A stretch of DNA of 49,969 bases from Oppiella nova (Eukaryota > Arthropoda > Arachnida > Sarcoptiformes > Oppiidae), in NCBI GenBank assembly GCA_905397405.1, contig CAJPVJ010000058.1, positions 1 to 49,969 of the forward strand. The letters run 5' to 3'. Shown in pieces: positions 25,101-35,693 of the stretch (positions are counted from its first letter, which is position 1; every line of letters starts with the position of its first letter). Position numbers and translations under genes: made by a program. The notes beneath the pieces are model-generated. The model saw only the letters and a list, made by a program, of their open reading frames with translations. It ran no database searches and had not been told where the DNA came from.

Positions 25101-26659
25101 GTATTATCAAAATGTAAGAATAATTATTTATTAAGGGCCATAGCTAAATCATTAAATAATTAAGTGGGTAATTATGTCTTAAATAAACAAAATTAATCAC
25201 TCAATAAATGTGAGTTTTCAAAAAATATTTGTTTTTTGTTTTAATTTAAAGAGTCGTTAAAATTATTAACAGCTTTTAGTAGCAATTATATGTAATCTAA
25301 TTATATGTAGTTTAATTGAATTTTATTTCATTTGTATCTCATTTGGTGTCATTATATCAACTATAATACAATGTAGGGAGTAAATAAAATATTTATATGG
25401 CATATAGTACTGAACAGTAATGTCACTTAAATCCTAAATTTAAGAATTTAGGAAATTTAAAATTTTATTTCATATTTTTATATACTTTATAAAAAGAAAG
25501 AAATAAAACATACAATAGAAAAGATAAATAAATTGTAGACTTGAATCTTACACGAGTTAATATCATACCCTGATAACTAGACGCTTAATACTGAAGGAAA
25601 AAGTAATAATAAGAATAAGTTTGTAAATATATTGTTGTAATTAATTTATTAAACCTAATCTCACAAATTAAAAATTTTACTAAAAATTAATTCGTACAAT
25701 TTATTTAATTAATACTAAATAACAAATATAGATAAAAGTGAGCAAGGAAAATTAAGTTGACAAAATCAAGTTGAATGCCATGAATTGTAAGAATAAATAA
25801 AATAATGTTTAAACAAATACCTGGTATCGGTATCATTGAGGAAAAGGTGGACTAAATCCTTAATACGAGTGATATTTCTTCCGATTTGATTAATAGAGTA
25901 ATTGTCTTCAGTGTACGAGAAATCAAACTCATAGACGGGTTGGGGGCCGACATGTTTCTTACCAATTATGCCTATAGTCCACACATTATGTGTCATTTCA
26001 TTAATCTTTTCTGTCGGCGAAACATCATTGCAGACAACAAAGACACGACATACCGGTGCGGATGCCGTTCTTGCCTAAAACGTTGGGCAAACTCTGGACC
26101 GAATCAAACGAATTGAAGTGATGTACGGTCTGGTGGAGGCCATACATGCCGTTCTGGTGGGACGGGAGGCCCGATAGGAGCGCCGCCCGACTCGGCGAAC
26201 ACGAACTCACGGATGTGAAGGCATTCTCGAAGATCACGCTTCTGTCAAATGTATGATTGCGTTAATACTTCAAACATCACAGACAATGTGTGGGATGTGT
26301 TTCGCGGGAAGTCATAAAAAACATGATACAATATATATAGTGATGGCATTAATGCCGTACCGTTTGGCCAGTGTCTGCAAGTTTGGTGTTTTGCAAATCG
26401 AGTTATTATATACAGAGCTCTCGAGACCCGCGTCATCGGCTTTGGGTATTGTGAGACAAAAATCACATTTTGTACTCAAATTATATGGAAAACTGAGATG
26501 AGTTTGACTTTCATCTCAAGAATTACACGGAATTTCATTATACGAACCGAAGAAAAAGAGGACATTCCGTGCGGTGTGTGAGCTGTGGGTCAATGCAATG
26601 GCTTTTAACACATGAATGCCAATCGTAATGAGAATTATGTTTAGGAGAAAGTTAGCCAT
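22121..26659 (-). CDS. SGSH: N-sulfoglucosamine sulfohydrolase (heparan N-sulfatase)
   Basis: Lysosomal sulfatase that removes N-sulfate from glucosamine at the non-reducing end of heparan sulfate. Exons (minus order) 26548-26659, 26361-26439, 26054-26241, 25821-25971, 24753-24991, 24449-24624, 22972-23109, 22121-22615; phases close and give about 525 aa (human 502). A hydrophobic signal peptide ([20 protein letters not shown]) starts the protein. Metal ligands are ADDAG (~38-42) and SSDNGPPFP. The sulfatase signature [13 protein letters not shown] carries Cys78, the residue normally converted to formylglycine; [14 protein letters not shown] and IIGKKHVGP follow. [10 protein letters not shown] and NRTNLY-like GRTNLYDPG also match SGSH. 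The C-terminal subdomain has [11 protein letters not shown] and [12 protein letters not shown]. An upstream in-frame ATG (26701) would precede the signal peptide, so 26659 is preferred. Intron 6 (23110-24448) holds a 127-bp repeat. The exon 1 donor (GTTCGT) is weak. Confidence 0.95.
23110..24448 (-). other. Long SGSH intron
   Basis: A 1.34-kb AT-rich intron between the exons ending LWQS and beginning [10 protein letters not shown]. It contains the repeat at 23626-23880; otherwise nothing recognisable. The neighbouring intron 24992-25820 (829 bp) is also AT-rich and featureless. Confidence 0.7.
23626..23880. repeat. Perfect 127-bp direct repeat, copies 1 base apart
   Basis: Bases 23626-23752 and 23754-23880 are identical over exactly 127 bases, with one A (23753) between them. 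The geometry is identical to the repeat at 11705-11959, but the sequence is unrelated. Confidence 0.95.
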
Positions 26660-29600
26660 TATTTCAACACATTTGTCATTATCACGATTTTGTGTATACA
26701 ATAATTAGTTGAAAATTGTAGATTTCCTTAAAAGTGATAATTTGTGAGATAGAAAGTGAGGCATAAAACTAGTCAACCACTTGTCTGGCGATTGAGTTGT
26801 TTAAAATGGATAAACAGTGTACGGGAATTGAGAAAATATAATACAATATTTAGATAGGATTGTTGGGAATTGAAGTTTTTGTTTGAACTTTAAAACTGAC
26901 TTATGTTTAACGAACAATTGGCAAACACAGGGCTCTTATTTTATTTATAAATATTATAAATATCTTTATAACAAACTGCTATCGAAAATGAGTTTTTATC
27001 AGTTTTCGCTTCAAATGCAGGAAAAACTTGCATTCATTTCCTTTTTCTTTCGCGTTTTCCTTTCGTATTATTAGTCTTACGCCCAGTATTTCTCTATGCC
27101 TTTCCATTCCATATCTTATGGTTTTATCTCAACGAAACAAATATATTTTTTTCTTAAACAAAACCTAAGCCCTCGTCTAAAACCGATTTTACTCTATTCT
27201 AGGGCTAAATATTTGCCAACAATTCTGAATCTAATTTAGTATTTTTTGCTCAAACTTTTTTAAAGCATTTTAAATACAAAAATATAAAATACTTTTGAAT
27301 TGAATATAATAAAAAATTTCTTCTTTTTTGTTGTAAAATTAATGTCTATTTTGAGCGAAAGTTAAAAATGTCTTATCGATCGCAATAACAAAGTATTTTA
27401 ATGTAATTGTATTTAAATAAAAGGTTCAATTCTTGATCTTAAGACATTATTGCTTTTTATTTATCTGTAACTTATGGTCATTTATTTATTATCTATTTAA
27501 TCTAAATGTATTTATTTAAATAAATTATTGTAATACAAATATAAAGCAAATGCACTAGCGCCCGTATTATAACTAGAGTATAAACTATCAGGTTGTTATG
27601 TAATTTATCAATAAACATTTCATTATTCCTTAACATTTTGGTATAGATTTCATATATACTAGGTAAATTTTAATATTTTTAATTTTAATTTACAACCGTC
27701 TCAAATAAACTTTACACAAAATACTTAAATTTTAAAGTGGAAATACACTGACTACTTTATAAGTTAGCATTTGTCACATTTATTAGTATTTTCTCATGTA
27801 GTCCACTACCTTATACTTTATATTCAATTCATGTTTCTTAATATAGCAGAGAAAACAATGATTGAGATTAGAGTCCAGTCTAGACTGGATTCCCATCCAT
27901 CCCTTTCCTTAATGAGATTATGTCTTTGAAATAAGGGAATCCCTTATATTAAAATCCCTCTACCCTAATGAATACTAGCGCCATAAATGAGTCCTCACTT
28001 TCTAATGTCATAAAGTTTGATTAAAATTAATTAAAATTAGAAAATAAGTATCATGATCCAACTGACCAACCCTTTCTATAAATTTTCTACAATTTTGTAC
28101 AATATACGGTTCATATTGAATAATGTAAAATGTAACAATTAAAAATATATTACTTTTTATATATGAAATTAATATTTGGGTTTCTATTTTTATAAAACTA
28201 TATAACTATATGAAACTGAAAGGGTAGGGAATAAAGAAATGTATAAAAGTCGAGACTCTAGTCGTAATGTAACAAGAAATACGAAAAAAATATAACAACG
28301 AATGAAATGGAGTTGTAGTCAAAACAATGTCTAATTTTATTCAAACAATGGATTATTTTAGCGAAAGCCTCGCAAATGTAGTCTGAATTCAATTTGAAGT
28401 GATTCTGATTGAGTTAACTCAACGTATGAGTTACACTGAAAGCAATAGTGAATTTCAGTCGTATAATGTAAATGCATAATCTAATCCGCAACTAAAATAC
28501 TGTAGTAATCTTGGTAACCCATTATATAAATCTAAAATTTGTTGAGAATTATGATTTAAGTCTTTCATAGATAACAATCTGGTGATAACTTTTCAAATTA
28601 TTAAAGTTAAAAAAATCTGGGCAATGCTTTAAATAAGCTCATAAAATTAGTGTAGGTTAGATTTGGAATTTAAAAATAGTGTAATCATTATACTATTTTA
28701 TAATGGGTTATCAAGATTTTCTAGTTTTAGTTGTAGATTTGATTATCATACCTCTTACTGTATTTATTGGATTTCTCTGTTATTTGTTTATTTCCAAGAA
28801 AACACAGACAAAAAATGGTACAGAGTCATATGGTCTGTCATTTAATAGATATCCACTTAAATGAATGGAGAGAGAGAGAGAGAGCGAGTCATTCCTCTCA
28901 TTTGACTTATTGTTGTAATACTTCTCTAACAAAGAGTTGATAACTAATGAACTAACGATACATTTGAGATCATTTGTGGTGAGCATCCATTCGGCCTTTT
29001 ATTTCACTTAATCTAATTGATTGGACAGAGATATGCGTTTGTAAGACATCTAAAAGTCATTGTTTAATACAAAGCAAGACCTGAATTATCAAATTATTTT
29101 GGCCCTAAATGCGCGGAATTCCAGCCGTATATACAATACTAATAAATACCTACCGTTCCCACCATTTCTTCATTTGATGCCTTCATTTGAAGATAGTTTT
29201 CATTCAAATGAAAGACACGATTATTGACGACAAAAGCAAAGCAATCAAATAAAAGTAGACAACATTTTACTTAGATTTGCTGCGAAATAAAATTGTAATT
29301 ATTTTTATTTTATTTCCAACTTAAATATAAACTTATAGTTTGCATAAAACATATATTTAAGTCATTGGTTTTTAAAATAATATTATACAAAAATTATATA
29401 TAGATTTTAAAAAATCAAACATTAATTTCATTTAACAAAAACCTTTTGTTTCTGTAAAGAGAAAACTTTTTTAAATTTAATTAATATTTAAATTCTTATT
29501 GTGAGTTATTTTGGTTGTTTTTGTTGTTTGTGTGTGTTTTCTGTAATAATAAAACCTTTTAAGGATTAGAATTTTAGCAGAAATTGAATTTATTTCCATA

Positions 29601-31440
29601 AATGAAATAACAATGAATTAAATTTTGTACTCTATTTTCCTTTCTTAAAAGTTTATGTCAATGGTATACACATAAAAAGGACATGGGTTCAAATGCCTAC
29701 TGCTGATATCCTAGGTATTTATCGGATGTAACCGTATTTTATTTATGTAGGTATGGTCACAAATAGCAGTTTAATATCGTGTGGTCCTCATATTATTATA
29801 CTTATAATCATATGTCTGATTTATGTCTCAAATATGTTGTCATTATATATTTATGTAATATTATATTTTATTAAATATAACTTTTATGGATTCTTTCAAA
29901 TAATTGGATTTTAATAAATTTATTTTTCTTACCAATTCGTTGACATTAAATGAATTTAAAAAATATGTCGCTAAAGGGATTGCTTTTTCTCTGGTAATAA
30001 TGTTATTGAGATTAGAAATGTATTGAAATTTGGTTGTTTTGATTGCAATCCTATTGATAACCTGTTGCCCCCATTGAGGTCGTGAAAGACGTGTATTGCA
30101 ATGTTAACTATGATATATACCCAATAAATTCAATCTTATTTCATTTGATTGGAATGGGATTTCAGATATAAATTCAATCCATAGCTCATAGTATGACTCA
30201 AAATGAATTTGTATTAAAAACTCAAATATAAAGTGAACTGAAGTTTTTTTTGTTTAATTAAATAAATTCATTTATCAATGTTCCAGAATTTGTTATAAAT
30301 TCCTACTTTAAGGAATATTTTGATAAATTATAAATCTAGTTACTTTATGTGTGGGAAATCCTATTTGACTTTAAGTTTATCTACTCATAAAATACAGTAT
30401 AATTTAAGGGATGTTTTTGGTGAAGTTAGGGAAAGGTATCTAACAAATGTCAATGTTAAACATAGAAATGATAGTATTCCTATACTTTGCTGGTAATGCT
30501 ATCTCGAAAAAGCCTACAGTGGGAGGGGGTGTAGGAAATGGTCATTTAGTGGTACCGTTCAGTCTTATCAGTTTCAGATCAAAAGTATCTATTAATTGAA
30601 TGACATTTAGGTTTACAAAACAATTCAAACACTTATCTGTAAAATGGCAAAAAAGTTATAAACACTATTAATATCGTATATCAGTATTTTTGTATGATAA
30701 TTTAGTCCATAGCACAGAATATTGAAAATACAAAATGTTTTGCAAATAATCTGACATTGATTTAATAAATTTGAAAATACATTTTGATTATAACAGGAAT
30801 GAATGTATATATAGAGAGGAATGTTGTCATCAGATGGTTGGGAATATTGTTAAGAATTGATTGATTTTTTATGCACCAGTTTTTGTTGTAATGCTTTGAT
30901 TTCATTCATAAATCCAATATTTTACATAACATTTAAATTATTAAAAACTGCTTTCAAATTGTCATTTTGAGAGAAAAGCATATATTCTGTATATATATGT
31001 TTACCATTGAATGTTGTTTAATATAATCGATAAAAGTATAGTATATTATAAGAAAATATGCCATAAATATGCGACAAAACAACAAATTGTGTACATTATT
31101 GTCATATTAAACATTTCATATAAGTTACACACCATTACTGATAATACAATCAAATATATTGTATTATAAATATAATGCATTATCATATGATTCATATCTA
31201 TTTGACAAATAAATTCATAAAGTATAATACATTTTGAATAGAATTAATTATAATAGCTCACTTAATTTATTTCCCATTATGAATGTCTCAAATATAAAGT
31301 GGTTTTTTTTGAAAATGGTGTTTAATTTCTTGTCGGTAGCCTATGATTGATAGCCAGACGGCACACAGAATTTGAAACCAATCACTCAAATAGTTATTTT
31401 TGGTCAGTTGTGTATTGACATACAGTTAAATCGACTGAAT
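26660..31440. other. Gene-poor AT-rich DNA upstream of SGSH
   Basis: The SGSH promoter should lie in the first few hundred bases. The remainder has no credible exon on either strand; the 60-70-codon frames present are AT-driven. Small features seen: a GA run (28868-28884) and a 16-bp perfect palindrome TCCAGTCTAGACTGGA (27874-27889). Confidence 0.6.
28868..28884. repeat. GA microsatellite
   Basis: About 8 GA units in intergenic DNA. No fold-back surrounds this run, unlike the GA runs at 33142 and 44661. Confidence 0.9.
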
Positions 31441-31777
31441 GGCATACTGTTCACTACACCTGTGGTACGCTATTTTTAAACCGCATAAGTGCCTCAAACC
31501 TATGGCAATGAGCACTTCCTATTGCTCACTACCGGAATGCCTACCGATGTATGAATATGAATGAGTGAATTCCGTATACTATTCTCTCGCCTGAACTTAT
31601 ATGCTGTACAATATTTGCCTAATATTTATTCATTATGATGTGAATAATTAACACATATTACTGTATTATTTATAAATGTCTGAGTTTTTGAGATAATAGG
31701 ACCCATTGGTTGGGGGGTTAAGAGCTTACGTTATGAGCGAGAATAGGATACCATAGCTGTAGTGAACAGTATATGCC
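31441..31777. mobile_element. MITE-like element with imperfect terminal inverted repeats
   Basis: The left end, 31441-31467 (GGCATACTGTTCACTACACC...), pairs imperfectly with the right end, 31749-31777, whose complement begins GGCATATACTGTTCACTAC. The ends are about 27-29 bp with a 2-base indel and two substitutions, around a ~340-bp interior with no reading frame, which fits a miniature inverted-repeat element. I could not find a convincing target-site duplication, so class and boundaries are open. Confidence 0.4.
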
Positions 31778-32353
31778 ATACCAATAAAGAAATCCATTAA
31801 ATTACAAGAATATCATATATAATAAATGTTATATTCAATAAAACAGTTATGTGTTTTGAATTTTTAGGTCATTTTTCTCACAATTTATCAAATTATCACA
31901 AAATACGACATTAAATACGAGAATATGATATGAATTATTTAGAAACCACTTTTTCATTAAAAACATAATAGAATTAATAGATAATATTATTATTATTAAA
32001 TATATATTTAAAACCAAATATTGATATACCAATCGTGACATGAGATCTTCCATCAGAAAAGCGTCAAATGTTTAGTAACTTTCCCTCAAATAAAACAATA
32101 TATTTATATATATTTATGTCGATATACTATATATAACAGAGAATAATATATAATAGTTAATAAAATTTGAAACTTTGTTAACAATTTGAATATAATGAAC
32201 GACAATTATATAATTGACTATTAGATGAATGTGTGTTTTGTATGGTTGATATCGGGGGTGTAATGACAGCATTATTGGTCCTTATTATCGATTTGAATCA
32301 GTTTTGTGGCAACTGTTGCATCACTCACTACTCCATTCAATCCATTCACAAAT

Positions 32354-32429
32354 ATGTCTGAGTCGGCAATACATGTCTTATTTCTACTACTGTTCCTCCC
32401 ATTGAATACAGGAATCTCTAAAATAAATG
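32354..32429 (+). CDS. Orphan first exon encoding a signal peptide
   Basis: An ATG opens 25 codons, MSESAIHVLFLLLFLPLNTG then ISKIN, with a hydrophobic core (VLFLLLFLPL) and small residues typical of a secretory signal, ending at a GTAAAA donor in phase 1. Base composition is richer in G+C than the flanks. No following exon was found nearby. The next + strand exon-like piece, at 44118, has a compatible phase (G|AT), but the 11.7-kb intron this would require is speculation. It could also be chance. Confidence 0.35.
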
Positions 32430-33029
32430 GTAAAAATCGCGTTCAAATCAAATGAAAAGGCACATGAAAATAGGCAACAAAAAATGTTATAGCAGTTTGT
32501 ATTCAAACTTGTTTTTATGGTTAAGTCACATGTAACTTAATGTGTATATTTTTTGATATGAATTGAATTTTGGGGAAAAATATTTTTCATTTCTGTACCT
32601 TTTTTGTAAAAAGTATAAAAATTAATTACAGGAAAACATGAATTCTATTGCATTTAGAAATCGATTGAAAAATTTGGTAAAATATATATAAGGTTTTTAG
32701 ACACGACTTATAACTCAAGACTTATTTATAAATAAGACTTATTTTGGTAAAAATATAGATATATTCCAATATTCTGTCCAAAAACCAACAAATCCTCAAA
32801 AAAAATTCTATAATTCTTTTATCGAAATAAAAAACTAAACATTAAGTACAAGAATATTATGGTAGCGAACAAACAAACACTTAAACTCTGGTGACATAAG
32901 GAAAGCCTATGGATAGTGAAAGCACTGGTACTATGAATGGAAATAGACTGGCTGTAATCTAGAGTGTATTTGTTTAGTTTATTAAATAGTAAGGATTGTG
33001 TAAAATATTAATCGCGGACACATTAGAGA
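32430..33029. other. AT-rich spacer 3' of the bHLH gene
   Basis: No gene or clear motif seen. The 3' UTR of the bHLH gene would be expected about here if the locus were intact. Confidence 0.5.
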
Positions 33030-33138
33030 GAGAGGAAGCTGTCGAAGATCGAGACGTTAACGTTGGCCAAGAACTACATCATGGCGTTGACGAACGTGGT
33101 CTGCAGTCATAGGGGAGAGACGTCGCCTTACGAGACGG

Positions 33139-33178
<40 letters not shown>

Positions 33179-33378
33179 GGTGCAGACAGACCTTCGTTGT
33201 CATTGTTGGTGACGCTGTCGTCGTTGCTGATGGTGTCGTCCGAGGACGAGGTGGAGGCCACACAGGAGGCCGTCTCGTAAGGCGACGTCTCTCCCCTATG
33301 ACTGCAGACCACGTTCGTCAACGCCATGATGTAGTTCTTGGCCAACGTTAACGTCTCGATCTTCGACAGCTTCCTCTC
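33030..33378. repeat. 111-bp perfect inverted repeat with a 127-base loop
   Basis: The left arm, 33030-33140, is the exact reverse complement of the right arm, 33268-33378. The right arm is coding sequence of the bHLH exon (end of loop/helix 2 through SPYETA); the left arm is therefore an antisense copy of the same codons. The loop, 33141-33267, contains a GA microsatellite (33142-33176) and is exactly 127 bases. Confidence 0.95.
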
Positions 33379-35472
33379 GAGCCGCACGTGTGGTATGACT
33401 TCCCGGAGCCCTTGGAAGGCGTCGTTCAGCGAATGCATTCGCATTCTCTCCCTTTCGTTGCTCTCGAGGCGCCGTAGGTTTCGCTCCCTAGCGCTCACCT
33501 CAAGTCATCAGAAAGGAGACAACAATTCACACAATTATTCTCTCATTTAGATTACAATTTGAGTACAATTTTAATGTTTCATTCAATTCCGTGAGTCATG
33601 AGAGAGATGTCGGGAACTCAAGAATTCAATGAAATTCTATTAATATTAGAATATTCTGTGTATTCATTGAGAATTGAGTGTAGCTTTCGGTTAGCGAAGT
33701 ATTATAGAGATAAAAGTTTGGCTTAATTTGTCGACAGAGAACTTGTCGTTTTCAAACATACAATAAATATAATTATTAATAAAAACAATTTATTCAAACA
33801 AATAAATTCGTCTATTGTCTAATTTTGCTGAAAGTTTATTTACTTTTGGGTTCGAGAAATCATTTAATTAAATCATTAGTAGGCTTTTAAATAAATAAAT
33901 AATATTTCGTGTCGTGCTAATTTAGATAAGCGTGAATATAAATTCATAAAATGTCCACAACTAAGACATTTAAGTAATGCATATCAGCTAATTATAGGCA
34001 TTATATTAGATTATAAATTCAAATGAATATCTAATATTAATAATAAATTAAATTCAATTTTTGTAATGCCTAGTTTTTAAATAGTATCTCATAACCTAGT
34101 AAAGTATTACATGCTCGTATATTCATTGATAGTATTACTGTACTGTAAACTGATAAATTTATTATTACTGTAGTCTAAAATTAGTATCAAGTAAGTCGAG
34201 TATCAGTACTGTATTAAAATATCGCATTAAACACTAGACTCATTGATATTTAAATTAAAGCTCATATATTGAATGAAATTTACGTTTTACTGAGTTTTGC
34301 TCATTGAATGTTAAATCAACATGTCAAAGACTTTGAGCCCACTATTGCATTACTATAACTGTTATATCGTAATCCACGCAAAAAGTAGTGAATTTGTTTA
34401 GTTATCTATTGAAATTCACTTTAATTTATTTTCATAATAAATAATTTAAATAATAGAAAATAAATGGTTCTTAATTTAATTACATCAGGAATTCAATGCA
34501 CTTTTAATTCTCTAACTCAAATATTTTTAAATGAATTTTATGTTTTACTTAATTAGACGTAAAAATATTGAATGTTGTTTAAAAGTTTATACAGAATTAT
34601 AGCATTGAGTTTGACATTATTTTTCTAGACTTATGAGAATTCTGTGAAATATTATGATTTCTGTGGAAAATTAAATTATTTAAATCTCTATGTATATAAT
34701 GTATAGATTTGGTTGCGAAAAAAAACTTAATCACATTTAAAACTATTATTCTTTGTCACATCTTATTAACTCAGCAGTGTAAATGATGCGAGCGTTTTTG
34801 TAAAACAAAAATAAAAATATGAATTTGTCACCAAATCTGCACACATTTGGACTAAACATAAGCGCGAATAAACTTTTTTTCATTTACTTTGGCGAGAATT
34901 TATCTTTTTATATAAATAGTGGTTTATAATTGAAGTGCAAAACTGATTACTTAAGTGTTGTTTAGCGGTACAGACATACATAACAACAAAAACAAAGTAC
35001 AGTTTCAAGACATACAGCGCTTTTCCGTTTTCGGGTGGCATTTGAAGTCAAATTTTTAAGTCGTTTCGATTTGTTGTCCGATTGACTGATATCGTCGTAT
35101 ATTGAGGACGAGTCGGTCGATTCGTTACCATTGATTGATTGGTCGTCGCCGGCATTCCCGTTGCCGACGCTCTCGATCTTACGTTTGCGCAGAAAATTTA
35201 AACTTTGCTAAAAACAATTGATACATAAAAAAGAGAAAGAGTTTAGAGTTTCCAGTCTTTAATCTTAGTTTTGTGTCTCATTTCTCGGGCGAAATAAAAA
35301 CAATATTTTCTTAAGTTTTTTTTGTAGTTTAGGTTTTATTTTTGTTATTTTGCACTAAAGGCTCACTAATTCTCACCTGAATTAACGATTTCTGTTCCCT
35401 CCAAATGGAAACCGATTCAAATGTATTGTCATTACGGAGTGCTCGCAGATTAGATAAACTCTTGGACTTCAT
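33079..35472 (-). CDS. dimm: Dimmed/Mist1-type bHLH transcription factor, 3' end disrupted
   Basis: Nuclear bHLH factor; fly Dimm and mammalian Mist1/BHLHA15 drive the regulated secretory programme of (neuro)endocrine and exocrine cells. Exons (minus order) 35377-35472, 35016-35207 and 33498 downward, all phase 0. Exon 2 is Ser/Asn-rich with basic clusters. Exon 3 begins [16 protein letters not shown], where [14 protein letters not shown] is the basic region/helix 1 with the E-box-reading Glu and Arg; [20 protein letters not shown] and [10 protein letters not shown] complete the loop and helix 2 (~105-160). This closely matches Dimm/Mist1 rather than neurogenin or Atonal types. After EGLSAP (about 33177) the frame enters a CT run (SLSLSL), then the antisense arm of the inverted repeat, stopping at 33079; those last ~30 codons are probably not the true C-terminus. 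The first in-frame ATG (35472) is used, but an upstream coding exon is possible because the open frame extends 5' of it. Confidence 0.85.
33142..33176. repeat. GA microsatellite in the fold-back loop
   Basis: A 35-nt GA run, read on the minus strand as a Ser-Leu run at the end of the bHLH frame. It sits at the point where the sequence turns back on itself. Confidence 0.95.
33499..35015 (-). other. Intron 2 of the bHLH gene
   Basis: A 1.5-kb AT-rich intron between exon 2 (ending RKRKSA) and the bHLH exon, with donor GTATGT and acceptor TTGAG, both in phase 0. No internal feature recognised. Confidence 0.6.
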
Positions 35473-35685
35473 CTCTCTTTTCCACTCGTAGTGGTAGTCG
35501 TCGTCGTCTCCTCCTCTTGTTTTAGGCGACAATTTTTGTGTCCGATATGTAATTTATTTAACGCTAATATGCAGCGAAAACTTGTGTCTCTCACTCCGCG
35601 CCGTCAAAGTTATGGCTTTAAAAGTGTGCAAATGTAGTCAATTAAGTAAATTATTGGCGAAATTTGCTTGAATTAAATATATGTA

Positions 35686-35693
35686 TATTTATA
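35686..35693 (-). promoter_or_regulatory. Candidate TATA box of the bHLH gene
   Basis: TATAAATA on the minus strand, about 215 nt upstream of the proposed ATG at 35472, followed by a GC-richer segment (about 35560-35640) that would form the 5' UTR. Position-based only. Confidence 0.35.

Noticed and set aside
25886-26501. Two 76-82 codon + frames near the SGSH 5' exons
   Set aside because: They lie opposite SGSH exons 2-4 and their introns; the minus strand carries the sulfatase motifs.
33079-33141. The last ~20 codons of the dimm frame as genuine protein
   Set aside because: They are read from the antisense arm of the inverted repeat, so they cannot be trusted as coding.
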